A DNA stretch of 64,000 nt from Ceratothoa steindachneri (lineage: Eukaryota; Arthropoda; Malacostraca; Isopoda; Cymothoidae): contig OZ018328.1 of NCBI GenBank assembly GCA_963969495.1, positions 2,480,001 through 2,544,000 on the forward strand, in the 5' to 3' direction. The notes under the pieces are model-generated. The model ran no database searches. It saw only the letters and a list, made by a program, of their open reading frames with translations, and was not told the origin of the DNA. Positions 1 to 11,370 of the stretch are shown piece by piece. A program made the position numbers and the translations under genes. Each line of letters begins with the position of its first letter. Within the stretch, counting starts at the first letter, position 1.

Positions 1-2215
1 TGGTGTGTGGAAGAGCAGCCCTGAGGCTGAAGAAAAATATGTTGTGTGGAAGAGCAGCTCCAGGGCTGATGAAACATATGGTGTGTTGAAGAGCAGGTCC
101 GAGGCTGAAGAAAGATATTGGGTGTGGAAGATCAGATCCGAGGCTGAAGAAAGATATGGTGTGTGGAAGAGCAGCTCCGAGGCTGAAGAAAGATATAGTG
201 TGTGGAAGAGCAGCGCCGAGGCTGAAGAAAGATATGTTGTGTGGAAGAGCAGCTCCAGGGCTGATGAAACATATGGTGTGTTGAAGAGCAGGTCCGAGGC
301 TGAAGAGAGATGTAGGTGTGGAAGATCAGATCAGAGCCTGAATAAAGATATGGTGTGTGGAAGAGCAGCCCTGAGGCTGAAGAAAAATATGTTGTGTGGA
401 AGAGCAGCTCCAGGGCTGATGAAACATATGGTGTGTTGAAGAGCAGGTCCGAGGCTGAAGAAAGATATTGGGTGTGGAACAGCAGCCCTGAGGCTGAAGA
501 AAGATATGTTGTGTGGAAGAGCAGCTCCGAGGCTGAAGAAAGATATAGTGTGTGGAAGAGCAGCGCCGAGGCTGAAGAAAGATATGTTGTGTGGAAGAGC
601 AGCTCCAGGGCTGATGAAACATATGGTGTGTTGAAGAGCAGGTCCGAGGCTGAAGAAAGATATTGGGGGTGGAAAAGCAGCCCTGAGGCTGAAGAAAGAT
701 ATGGTGTGAGAAAGAGCAGCTCCGAGGCTAAAGAAAGATATGGTGTGTGGAAGAGCAGCCCTGAGGCTGAAGAAAGATATGGTTTGTGGAAGAACAGCCC
801 TGAGGCTGAAGAAAGATATGTTGTGTGGAAGAGCAGCTCCAGGGCTGACGAAAGATATGATGTGTGGAAGAGCAGCTCCGAGGCTGAAGAGAGATGTAGG
901 TGTGGAAGATCAGATCAGAGCCTGAATAAAGATATGGTGTGTGGAAGAGCAGCCCTGAGGCTGAAGAAAAATATGTTGTGTGGAAGAGCAGCTCCAGGGC
1001 TGACGAAAGATATGGTGTGTTGAAGAGCAGCTCCGAGGCTGAAGAAAGATATGGTGTGTGGAAGATCAGCTCCTAGTTTGAAGAAAGATATGGTCTGTGG
1101 AAGATCAGATATAAGGCTGAAGAAAGATATGGTGTGTGGAAGAGCAGCCCCGAGGCTGAAGAAAGATATTGCTTGTGGAAGAACAGCTCCTAGGTTGAAA
1201 AAAGATATGTTGTGTGGAAGAGCAGCTCTGAGGCTGAAGAAAGATATGGTGTGTGTAAGAGCAGCTCCGAGGCTGAAGAAAGATATGGTGTGTGGAAGAA
1301 CAGCTCCAGGGCTGAAATAAGCTATGGTGTGTGGAAGAACAGCTCCAGGGCTGAAGAAAGATATGGTGTGTGGAAGAGCAGCTCCAGGGCTGAAGTAAGC
1401 TATGTTGTGTGGAAGAGCCTTTTCGAGGTTGAAGAAAGATACGGTGTGTGAAAGAGTAGCGCCGAGGCTGAAGAAAGATATGGTGTGTGGAACATCAGTT
1501 CCAGGGCTGAAGAAAGATATGGTGTGTGGAAGAACAGCTCCGAGGCTGAAGAAAGATATAGTGTGTGGAAGAGCAGCTCTGAGGTTGAAAAAAGATATGG
1601 TGTGTGGAACAGCAGCTACATGGCTGAAGAAAGATGTGGTGTGTGGAATATGTGCTCTGAGGCTAAAAAGAAATTTCGTGTGTGGAAAGGTGCTTCGAGA
1701 CTGAATAAGGATATGGTGTTTGGAAGAGCAGTTCCAAGGCTGAAGAAAGATATTTGTGTGTGTAAGAGCGGCTCCAGGGCTGAAGTAAGCTATGGTGTGT
1801 GGAAAGGTGCTTCGAGACTGAATAAAGATATGGTGTGTGGAAGAGCAGTTCCAAGGCTGAAGAAAGATATGGTGTGTGTAAGAGCAGCTCCAGGGCTGAA
1901 GTAAGCTATGGTGTGTGGAAGAGCAGCTCCGAGGTTGAAGAAATATATGGTGTGTGAAAGAGCATCTCCGAGGCTGAAGAAAGATATGGTGTGTCGAAGA
2001 ACAACTCTGAGGCTGAAGAAAGATATGGTGTGTGTAAGAGCAGCTCCGAGGCTGAAGAAAGATATGGTGTGTGCAAGAACAGCTCCAGGGCTGAAGTAAG
2101 ATATGGTGTGTGGAACAGCAGCTCCAGGGCTGAAGTAAGATATGGTATGTGGAAGAGCAGCTCTAGGGCTGAAGTAAGATATGGTGTGTGGAAGAGCTGC
2201 GCCTAGGCTGAAGAA
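1..2215. repeat. 39-bp minisatellite, about 57 degenerate copies
   Basis: The stretch is built from a 39-bp unit containing GTGTGGAAGAGCAGCTCC then GAGGCTGAAGAAAGATATG. The unit is 13 codons long, so long ORFs appear in several frames and on both strands (13-residue period, core VWKSSSEAEERYG). Copies that are one base short, as near 300-330 and 890-920, shift the frame, and stops such as TGAAGT occur in later copies, so there is no single maintained protein. Blocks starting at 1, 351 and 935 share the same series of variant units, which is a higher-order repeat. The array starts outside the window. Confidence 0.95.
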
Positions 2216-3758
2216 CGATATGGCCTCTGCTGTTTTTCTCCCATATCCCTCACGGAGTGTATATTGTGTTTGGTTGTGTGTTGCATTCTCTACAAGCATC
2301 CGCGATTGCACCCTTTTCAGCCTCTCCTGGTAGATCAGGATAGGTTAGTTCAACACCACACTAGGGCAGCCTGAAAAGGGTACCATCACTATTTATGTAG
2401 ACCCTCAGCCTGATCGATGGTTCTTCAACTAAGTCTGAAGCTAGAGTCTGAAGACGGTGCCACGACTACTTGTGTCCACGCCGCAGCCTGGAAAATGGTC
2501 ACACCTCTACTAATGTCCACAGCGCAGGCTGGACTCAGTCTGCCCGAAGGAAGAATGTAACGATGATCTTACATAGAAAGTTATGTGTGGATGTTGTGTG
2601 GATGGCGTTGTTTATCTTGATTTCTGCGTGAGGGAACTTTGTGGGAGCAAGGAGGGGAGCGAAGCACGATTGAAGAGCCCTGCGCGTAGATCCTTAAACC
2701 CTGGGAATGTTTCGGGCCACCTTCAGGAAAGAGGGGATGCCCGTGGACCCTCATTGTTCTTCTCTGCGTTCTCGACGTTGGCGCCTGATGAGCTCCTAAA
2801 ATGTTTAAAAAAAGGAAATCTCGGAATTTGCTACAAAGGATAGATCTTGGCTTTAATGGATTCGTGCAAAGATCCCATCACCTGAAATAGACCCAACTTA
2901 ATAGGGTAAAGATGTTATTAAACTCAGTAGGAAAGGAGAGGTCACCAAGGGACGATCCACCAGGGATGGCTCTACTAGAAATAATCCACCTCAAAATCGT
3001 AAGGATGAATTGGCAATAAAAAGTACATCGCCCGAATGGACAAATTCACCACAACTCCCGAGCTCTGTATTCAAGGTTTGTTGTTGCACTTTTCGACTTC
3101 ATTTCTCCGCCAATCATCGACTGCTATAATAACGTCACTAAATATAGCCAGTAGCTATATCAAGTAAAATGCAGAAAATTAGTTAACAATTAAGCTTTGA
3201 TTGCATAGTGCTACTAATCACCAATACCATAAAATATCCGCTTTTTTGCTTAATAGAGAATATTTATTTGAAAACTCGTTGTTTGGCCAACCTCCGGTCT
3301 AGAAGTCGGACGTCATAAAGTTTCAGGACGATGTCATTTCTTTGCCAATCACAAGATATTTTGACGTCATCAAACATGGCCAAGGGCCAATGTCTAAATA
3401 TTACAATAGGTATTCCACTAATTTTATAAATAGTAGTTTCTGAACATAAGTCGGTGGTTTTACGTAGAGTACTAAAAACACTCCAAGCTTTTAAATCGTT
3501 TTTAATCCAGACGGGATGATGAAACCTACCTAAAGGGGGAGCAAAGGGACAAACTCGTTTTCTTGGAGCATTCGAAATGATTTGAATCCTTCGAAAGTGA
3601 TCTTACTTAGTGATTTTTGTGGGGGTGGGGGTTTATTGCCATTGATTGCGTCTGGGTAAGTAGGAACCAAAATCAGCACTTGAAAGTCAATATTTTATTG
3701 TCCTAATAAAAATTTTCCTCTAATTCACATATCGGGGATTAAGAATCTTATAACCTAT
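2216..3758. other. Non-coding stretch with weak local repeats
   Basis: No gene is recognisable. Between about 2380 and 2540 three degenerate copies of a segment with the pattern CTACTxxTGTCCAC...CAGCCTGG can be seen. An 86-codon ORF at 2583-2843 has no family features. From about 3100 the sequence becomes AT-rich with no structure I can name. Confidence 0.6.
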
Positions 3759-3808
3759 ATTATTATTATTATCATCATCATCATCATCCTCATCATCATC
3801 ATCATCAC
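3759..3808. repeat. (TTA)n/(TCA)n microsatellite
   Basis: A run of TTA triplets passes directly into TCA triplets with a single CTC interruption. This is a simple sequence repeat. Confidence 0.9.
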
Positions 3809-4210
3809 TAACTCAATAATTTAAGAAGCGGATTTTTTTGAGTATTTGAATAATAATTTATCTTAGTTTGGTTATGACTTATGTTTTTATTTATTAAAGT
3901 TATTTCTAATAATTCTTTTATAATATCAAAAAACAAAATGGTGAAGTTCGGAAATAAATATAAGTATCGAAATTTTGTGAATTTTCCAAATTTACAAATG
4001 GTGAAGTTCAGAAAATTTATTTTTATATATCTTCTTCTATAACTATATTTTAGCAACGTGATATTTTGAAAGGGAAGAAATTTAGTTTAGAGTTCCTTTT
4101 TAAAATTATTATAATTGGAAAAGTTTAGAAAATTTAAAAAAATTTAATCATGGCTGCGTTTTTTTAGATTTTAAATTTTAATCTTAGTAGCGAAGCGCAA
4201 GCTCCCCCCG
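3809..4210. other. AT-rich spacer, no gene
   Basis: Extremely AT-rich DNA. A short segment with ATGGTGAAGTTC is present twice (about 3938 and 3998), and its reverse complement recurs near 6170, so it may be part of an old dispersed repeat. Confidence 0.5.
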
Positions 4211-4375
<165 letters not shown>

Positions 4376-4639
4376 TCCTCTATTTTCATTGCTAACTCTG
4401 ATGTCCCTCTTATGTTCATACAATCGCTTATCTAAATTTCTTACCGTTTCACCTACATAAACATTTTCACAATCTTTACATGGAATTACACGTACTCCTT
4501 TATCCTGTTGACTATTAGGATTCCTGGAAATCATCGTTTGGTGTATAGAATTATTATATTTAAAAGCTATTTTAATTCCTTTTTCCAGAAATAAGTGACT
4601 TAACTTATTTAGTTTATCATTAAATGGCAGTGTTAACAT
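4376..4639 (-). mobile_element. Penelope-like element fragment, GIY-YIG endonuclease region
   Basis: The minus strand encodes about 85 residues that include [19 protein letters not shown] followed by [10 protein letters not shown]. This is the CxxC-containing GIY-YIG endonuclease domain found at the C terminus of PLE polyproteins. The reading frame then runs straight into the (TA)n array, giving a YIYIYI tail, so the element is truncated inside the nuclease domain. The reverse transcriptase is absent upstream. It is a dead fragment, and the abrupt junction with (TA)n matches the other PLE copies in this window. Confidence 0.85.
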
Positions 4640-4790
4640 TTGCTTAAATCATTAGAACGTGCAGGCTTATTACAATAGTAAGTTTTCCTAGCTGCAAAAT
4701 GAGCTAATGTTATAAACCGTTATATAATGTTAACCGTCCCGATCGACCTTGCGAAGCGTACCTTAAAAGCTTGTTTATTCGGAAGATTTT
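4640..4790. other. Short AT-rich spacer
   Basis: Nothing recognisable apart from the possible continuation of the PLE fragment on the minus strand. Confidence 0.4.
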
Positions 4791-4796
4791 TTTAGT

Positions 4797-4905
4797 CTTC
4801 CGCGTAGCCGTGTGGTCTAAGGGACGGTTTAATTCAAATTAAAGCGGTTGCTCACTACCTCAGTGTGCACGGTTCGAATCCCACACCTGTACGGAATTTT
4901 TGCGA
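4797..4905 (+). repeat. tRNA-derived SINE head (tRNA-like)
   Basis: An A-box-like TAGCCGTGTGGTCTAAGG is followed 60 bp later by a B-box GGTTCGAATCC, as in a RNA polymerase III internal promoter. The acceptor and T stems do not pair cleanly, so it is more likely a tRNA-derived SINE head or decayed tRNA than a working tRNA gene. Confidence 0.55.
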
Positions 4906-5133
4906 ATTAGGAAATAACATTTCCGAAGAAAAATGACCCTGTTTTTCTGTTTCTTGCGGTTTGCTGGATGGTCAATTCAACACTAATCCCTTGATAAGCA
5001 GAAACAAAAGACTCATCCGAACTTTGCTAAAAAATGTTGTTCCATAGAAGCTCCCTGAATAAATTTTGCCTTGGAAATTTGTGTGTCCTTAGGTCAAGTA
5101 TCTATCTCTGTATTCATTAGGTTGCTAGCGACT

Positions 5134-5162
5134 GAAGAAGACGGATGTCTCCGTTGAAACAC
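5134..5162 (+). ncRNA. Hammerhead-ribozyme-like core, degenerate
   Basis: CTGAAGA is followed by a hairpin with ACGGA pairing to TCCGT, then GAAAC. These are the CUGANGA and GAAA conserved blocks separated by stem II of a hammerhead ribozyme. GCGA just before the core can pair with TCGC just after the T run at about 5164-5171. The helix III and cleavage triplet are not canonical, so catalysis is doubtful. The same layout occurs in the PLE 3' regions elsewhere in this window. Confidence 0.35.
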
Positions 5163-5170
5163 CTTTTTTT

Positions 5171-6875
5171 CGCATTAAATTGGTCCCAAATACTTTGTAT
5201 TCTTTCCTGCTAATCCTACAATCCAAAGAAAATCCATCCCTATTTTTAATCTTATAATCAAAACGTCAAATTTCGATTCTATATTTCTCTTAACTGTCGC
5301 AATCTCAAATTGGTTCCATACAATAAATAAAAAGCCTTCGTTGATCATTCGATCAGAAAAGGACGTTTTTAATCGTTATTTCTTTTAATCCAAAACTTGG
5401 CTCTAAGCTCCTGAAGAGTTTTACATACCATGATATTTTTCTACTTAAATTCTATGTTTCCAAATGGCGTTTTAAATCTAACAAGACGAGTGTATCCATG
5501 GCTCTGGCAACTGGTTTTGGTCTCAACAAATTAAACGTTTCCAGGATATAATCTCCTAATCATTTACTCTCGGTCTCTCACTTGTGGATCCAGGTAGCTG
5601 CTAGTCTAGAGCAGCGGACATACCCTGAGTAACCATCTTAGCTGAGGGGCTGGGGGGAGCCATAGGGGCTATTGCTCCTATGGCATCGAGTCTAGATGAA
5701 GTCTCAATCAGCGAACAGAGCCTATGAGCATAGATTGTAGGCCTTTGGTGAGTTTGGTGTGAGAGGAAGATGGGTGACACATCTTGGCAGAGTCTGGCAC
5801 ATGGAAGGAATGGAATGGAGTCTTAATGCGTACTATCCAAGCATAACCATGGAAGAAAGCCAAAGAAATAGGTGGCGTTCCATGGTTGCTGAAGTCAAGG
5901 TGGATATGGCACGTCGCTTGGTAGGTAAAGTCAAGAAAAAAACATCAGAATTCGTTTGAAATACGGAAAAAACAATCGTCTTTTTTTCACCCATTTAAAT
6001 TTGCTCAAATAATTTCATTTTGCTTTACTCGTTTTTAAGAGCCAATAACTATTTCCTCCTGCTAAAGATTAAAATGGAAAATCTATTTTAGGAATAACTT
6101 TGATAAAACCTTCAAATATACGAAAAAAAACACCTCAAAAGCGATACCTGAAATTTAATGCATTTTCTGAACTTCACCATTTTTAATTAATTTTGTTTTA
6201 AAGAATTCCAAAACAATCGATAATCATTTATTCTTTCCGAACTTGATCATTTTATTTTTTAAAAATCAAAGTTAAATTATACTTTTTGCAATAAACTAAT
6301 GTCACACTTTTTTTTACCCATGAATATATTCAAATCTTTAAATTTGCTCGTGGTCTTTTTTTGCATACAAACTTTTTTTTAAATGAAAAAAAAATCCCGA
6401 AAAATTCCGGAGTTAGAATACAGTGTAAAATCTCTAATCTCCAATTTCGTAAGGTAAATTTTCGTAATATATTACTACATATTAGCCACGAGTTATAGAT
6501 TACCACAATATTTCCTATCAATCCCTTCAAATTTCAATTAATATCAAAAGATTGTTTAAAATTACCCATTCCAATAGTTCTCTACCCGGCGACCCCGGGT
6601 ACAGAAAAGCGAAGAAGAAGAAGAAGAATTCAATAATTGCACCCTTTCGCTATGAGGATTTCGAGGAGCTCTTGCCAAAAATACGAACATAAAACCCGAA
6701 ATCATATCTTTTTAAGTATCTTAAAACCGTTAGAGGATTAAGAGGTGAAGGAGTTCCACTTTAGTAAAATACGAAAAGCGAAAAATAAGTTTTCGAGGAC
6801 GACCTTGAGATACTCTATGGAATAGTAGCAGATCCCCTTGAGGCACTTGAGGAAGATACGAAACGAGCCTCCGAG
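5171..6875. other. AT-rich stretch without a recognisable gene
   Basis: A 66-codon ORF at 5759-5959 (+) contains RNRWRSMV, which weakly resembles the C-terminal tails of RTE-type LINEs, but this is not convincing. A short GAAGAAG run lies at 6609-6627. The rest is AT-rich and featureless. Confidence 0.5.
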
Positions 6876-7325
6876 TTACGAGGGAAGGCGAAAGAACGCG
6901 TTTTCCGACTTTTTCCTTGCGGCTTCGCCCATGTCTAATTTCGGATCGACGTCAACTTGGAATTTATGAATTGGACACCCAAATAGACATCCAATTCCAC
7001 AAATCAACAAGATTCCACTGGAAAGATGGGCAGACCAGAAAATGGAGACCGCGAGACTTTTGAGAACTACAAAGACCGAGGAGTGAACTCGAAGACGATT
7101 TCTGATCCGGCTGAGGACTCCCGGTAACAAACAAGATCTTGCTTCTAAAACCATTTCTCGACTTGCGTGGACTAGTCCTCTAAAGACTAAAACCTGTTCG
7201 TGCAGTTCAAGACGGATTACCTCTGGGACGCGGTCAACCACTACATGAACTGCGGACACAGGCCTTTGAATTTCGTCCTCGACCGTTTGACGCCCATTCA
7301 AGCTGAACCTTAAGACTAGGCACAT
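6876..7325 (-). other. Unidentified 149-codon open frame
   Basis: The minus strand is open for 149 codons from an ATG at 7325, with GC content above the surrounding AT-rich DNA. I do not recognise the product. It has a hydrophobic segment in its second half (SIFWSAHLSSGILLICGIG) and no motif I can name. It lies head to head with the kelch frame, only 10 bp from that frame's first ATG. It may be a decayed coding fragment, or a chance ORF in register with the plus-strand kelch frame. Confidence 0.2.
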
Positions 7326-7334
7326 TAAAACTCA

Positions 7335-8966
7335 TTGGGTACAATAAGGAAGAGGAAACTCCTAGTTTGGGAGCAACGAGCTAGAGTGTTTGAGGATCTC
7401 CAGCTCTATTTCTCAAAAGACCGCTATAGACATATTGACGCTATTACTGAAATTTTGATCCCTGACTCCTTCATCGATGAAGTTGATAAGACAAATACCA
7501 ATGTGTACATCAGAGAAGAATGTATGAAGTGTTACGATATTCAAGAGCACACCTTTATTACGAAGTTGATGAAGGTGTGGTAGATTTGGGACCCAGCTGA
7601 TGTAGAGGCGAAAGACCTGAACTAAGTGGCCAAGGAGAGAATTGCAGCAATGTGCGAGAGAATAAGACGTTTGTCAGATGCCGCGTTAACTTTGCAGACT
7701 TTGTTTTGGTAGCGCATGGCCAGGGAAGATTTCCTCAACAGATAACTCGCCATTTCCACCATGTAGAGGCGAATGAAAAGCCATAGCATCCGAACAACCC
7801 TCAGGCGCATGATGTACAAGCCAAGATACATACTCCACATGGGTGGATGTGTCCTAGATTTGTCCATGGAGGAGTTACTGGCGGGAAAAGGAATTAACAA
7901 ACTGGACTTAAAGGCGACCCCTGTGCAGTGGAGTAAAGTAGCGTGTTCTCTACCGTTGACAATGGCCCACATGGGAATTGCAGTATTTGGAAATAAGGTA
8001 TTTGTCACAGGAGGTAGAGATTCATCAGGATAATACCTGTTTGGCTGGGATGATGACTCTGTTGTCTATAACAAGACCTTTATTTTTACTGTCCACGACA
8101 ATACTATCAAATAATTATCTCCTATGGGTTCTTGTAGATCCCATCATGGTTTTGTGTCGTACGGTGGAAATCTATGGGCTGTGGGGGGCACAGACGGGAA
8201 AAAAGCCCTTGACGCCGTAGAATCTCTAGATCCGACGACATTCAAATGGAAAAAACGTCCACATTTGTCCCAGGAAAGAGCTGGAGCCGCAGTAGTGGTC
8301 CATAAAGGACAGATATGGGCTATTGGGGGGAGAAATAGTAAAGGTGAACTACTTAGCAGTGTGGAGGTGTATGAAAGCGATATCAGGGGTTGGCGACTGT
8401 TCACAAGTTTGCAAAAACCGTTGATGCTCTGTTCAGCTTTGTCACTCTTCGACCGTCTCTATGTGATTGGGGGCTTGACTGGTACCAAGGACGCCCCTGT
8501 GGCACTGTCCAAGATCTAGATCTTAGAGGAAAACAATCGAGCGTGGCAGTACTGGGCGAACATGTCGGAAGGCCGCCTCAACCACACGACCACCTCTTAC
8601 GGACCCTTCATGGTAATCTCAGGTGGACACGGATTGCTCAATGGTGTACCAATCGCGGTGAGTTCTGCTGTAACCTACAACGTCCTGGATGGATCACCGG
8701 AACACTACACTCCGGTTTTGGGTACACAGAGAATCGGAGCAGGAATAGCTGTGGTTGGAGACCCAGAGACAATCAATGACTTGGTCAGAAGAACTCAAAG
8801 CTACAAGTCGCTCTCCTGTAACCAAAGTCTCGGCGAAGCGTACAGCACCTGCTCGTCCTCTCACGCATCCCTCAGATAAGATCGGGTCATTTTTGAGGGC
8901 AAGCATAACTCTAATTCCCCCCCGACTCCCCATTCACCCCAAATTATTCGTTCTCAAGAAAAGAAT
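7335..8966 (+). pseudogene. Kelch-repeat (BACK-kelch, KLHL-type) pseudogene
   Basis: One reading frame carries a BACK-like segment (7335-7580, with LIPDSFIDEVDK) followed by kelch blades ending in a double glycine: VFVTGG at 7999, LWAVGG at 8172, IWAIGG at 8313, LYVIGG at 8457 and MVISGG at about 8610. KLHL proteins with this order normally serve as substrate adaptors of CUL3 ubiquitin ligases. Here the frame is interrupted by nine stops, at 7581, 7623, 7710, 7743, 7764, 8031, 8112, 8517 and 8877. All are TAA or TAG, and the first TGA is at 8967. No frameshift is needed to follow the blades. The BTB domain is not recognisable upstream. No introns are evident, which suggests a retrocopy. Decay is the simplest reading. 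Confidence 0.75.
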
Positions 8967-8969
8967 TGA

Positions 8970-9720
8970 GTGTTTTCACTATTTTCCCGAGGCACATTAT
9001 AACTACAGGCGATCTAATAGTCTTTGCAACTGCAGTTCTCCAACTTTCGTTTCTCCTAAGGGGAAGGGGGGGGGGGAGTATTAAATATATTTCAAGACAT
9101 CCCAACTATCAATTTAACCCTCAAAATATAAGGTAATGCAAAGAATAAATTCCTCAAAAGAGGACCAAAACTGATTTTTATTTTGCAGCTGTACGATTAC
9201 CAAAGTGAAAGCTTCGTTTGCTGCCAGGCTTATTAAGAAGGTTCAGAGAAATCTTGGGATTGACTTGAAATACAAAAATATGCCAAATACATATTGGAAT
9301 AATTCGGGAAAGAGTTGAGGTAAAAAAAAATATGGGTCATTTTCAACCACAAGTTTTCAAAGTGGTAAAATACCTGGATAAGATTGCGTTATTTCTCGCC
9401 ACCGGAATTCAGATTAACAGAAGATTTTATGTATAAAATTACGCTCTTTACTAAAGCTTATTTTGTTTTTTGTGCAAATTAATAATTACAGAATAATTAC
9501 AAGTTTTTATTAGGCATAAAATTCCGTTATTTACAAATCAATTCTGCACTTTCTTTTCGATCGTCTTTTCTTTTTGTTGACGTCATTTACTTATTTACTC
9601 CTCTTTTTTTCTTCAATTTTTAAATTACGATTGAGAAAAACGTAATTTTGGTCAGGATTTTGTGCTTGAGAGTAGCTTAATAATTATTTGTGTCTTCCCT
9701 CAAGGAGGTCGATGATTTAG
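8970..9720. other. No gene; G-rich run
   Basis: A homopolymer-like G run lies at about 9061-9076. The rest is AT-rich with no recognisable coding or RNA features. Confidence 0.6.
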
Positions 9721-9724
9721 AGAT

Positions 9725-10085
9725 GGTTATATATATATACCCTTACTACAACTGAAACGTGGACTAGCGGCAAGGCCTACTGACCCTAGTTCCGCAAGAG
9801 AATCTCCCCCACGCCTGTTTACACCCAGCAAAGGGTGAAAGAGGAATTTAACTTTTTTCAGCTCTCGGCTAGAATAGTGGTTAGCGTGCTTGCCCGGCAA
9901 TCAGTGGGGCGGCAGTTCGAATCTCCGCCCGGATTCCTTTAAAACTCACACTATTTACTAAGGGAGGGTTACCGTGGGTGGCCCGGGTGGCCCCAACGGT
10001 AGGGAGTTGGGGCTTGCCCTCTTGCCCTGGCTAATAACCGCCTGAGAAGCAACATAACTGCATAGGAGTACTGAAGCCAGCAATT
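9725..10085 (+). repeat. Composite dispersed repeat with tRNA-like SINE
   Basis: Positions 9795-9850 (CCACGCCTGTTTACACCC then AGCAAAGGGTGAAAGAGG) recur in inverted orientation at about 14640-14670. Immediately after, 9868-9945 has an A-box-like CTAGAATAGTGGTTAGCG and a B-box AGTTCGAATCTCC, typical of a tRNA-derived SINE. A GC-rich body follows to about 10085. No protein is encoded. Confidence 0.55.
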
Positions 10086-10336
10086 AAATGGGTACATTTT
10101 AGATAAGGCTCTGATTTCAAGACAATTTTAGGACTATTTCTAAGCTCTGCCCATTCGGGGCGGAGCACCATAAAAACAATAAAATGTAGCGTCTAACAAA
10201 GTCTGGCAAACCCACTGAATTCGATCTAAGGTCATTATTTCGTAATGGGGGACTTCGGATCCCCCCCCCCCCACTATTTTAAATGAACTAGTAGTATACA
10301 CAATTCCAAAGCCTATCATTTGGTTAGAATTCTAAT

Positions 10337-11370
10337 CACTTCAAGAATAGGCTCATCGGGCAACATCACTTCAAGAATAGGCTAATCGTGCAACATGACT
10401 TCAAGAATAGGCTCATCCGGCAACATCACTTCAAGAATAGGCTCATCGGGCAACATCACTTCAAGAATAGGCTCATCGTCAACATCACTTCACGAATAGG
10501 TTCATCGGGCAATATCACTTCAAGAATAGGCTCATGGGGCAACATCACTTCAAGAATAGGCTCATCGGGCAGCGTTACTTCAAAAATAGGCTCACAGGGC
10601 AACATCACTCCAAGAATAGGCTCATCGGGCAATATCACTTCAAGAATAGGCTCATCGGGCAACATCACTTCAAGAATAGGCTCATCGGGCACCATCATTT
10701 TAAGAATAGGTTCATCCGGCAACATCACTTCAAGAATAGGTTCATCGGGCAACATCACTTCAAGAATAGCCTCATCGAAAAATATCACTTCAAGAATAGG
10801 CTCATCGGTCAACATCACTTCAAGAATAGGTTCATCGGGCCTCATCACTTCAAGAATAAGCTCATCGAGCAACATCACTTCAAGAATAGGTTCATCGGGC
10901 AACATCAATTCAAGAATAGGTTCATCGGGCAACATCACTTCAAGAATAGGCTCATCAGGCAACATCAATTCAAGAATAGGTTCATCGGGTAACATCACTT
11001 CAAGAATAGGCTCATCGGGTAACATCACTTCAAGAATAGGCTCATCGGGCAACATCACTTGAAGAATAGGTTCATGGGGCAACATCACTTCAAGAATAGG
11101 TTCATGGGGCAACATCACTTCAAGAATAGGCTCATCCGGCAACATCACTTCAAGAATAGGTTCATCGGGCAACATCACTTCAAGAATAGGTTCATCCGGC
11201 AACATCACTTCAAGAATAGGTTCATCGGGCAATATCACTTCAAGAATAGGCTCATCGGGCACCATCACTTCAAGAATAGGTTCATCGGGTAACATCACTT
11301 CAAGAATAGGTTCATCGGGTAACATCACTTCAAGAATAGGTTCATCGGGCAACATCACTTCAAGAATAGT
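10337..11370. repeat. 30-bp minisatellite, about 34 copies
   Basis: The unit is CTCATCGGGCAACATCAC followed by TTCAAGAATAGG, 30 bp long. Because the unit is a multiple of three, long ORFs arise on both strands, including 315 codons on the minus strand from 11403 (decapeptide period ILEVMLPDEP) and 224 codons on the plus strand. Copies are 85-100 percent alike by eye, with C/T variation in CTCATC versus TTCATC. Stray single units occur near 11790-11870. This is a tandem repeat and I see no evidence that it is translated. Confidence 0.95.

Noticed and set aside
5..1023. Long ORFs (144 and 222 codons) with VWKSSSEAEERYG repeats as a coiled-coil repeat protein
   Set aside because: They arise from a 39-bp minisatellite. 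Frame switches at one-base-short units and equal openness of other frames and the opposite strand argue against a gene.
4797..4905. Functional tRNA gene
   Set aside because: A and B boxes are present but the acceptor and T stems do not pair well and the length is unusual, so a tRNA-derived SINE head is more likely.
10337..11370. CRISPR-like array
   Set aside because: Repeats are directly adjacent with no spacers, and the context is eukaryotic. It is a simple tandem repeat.
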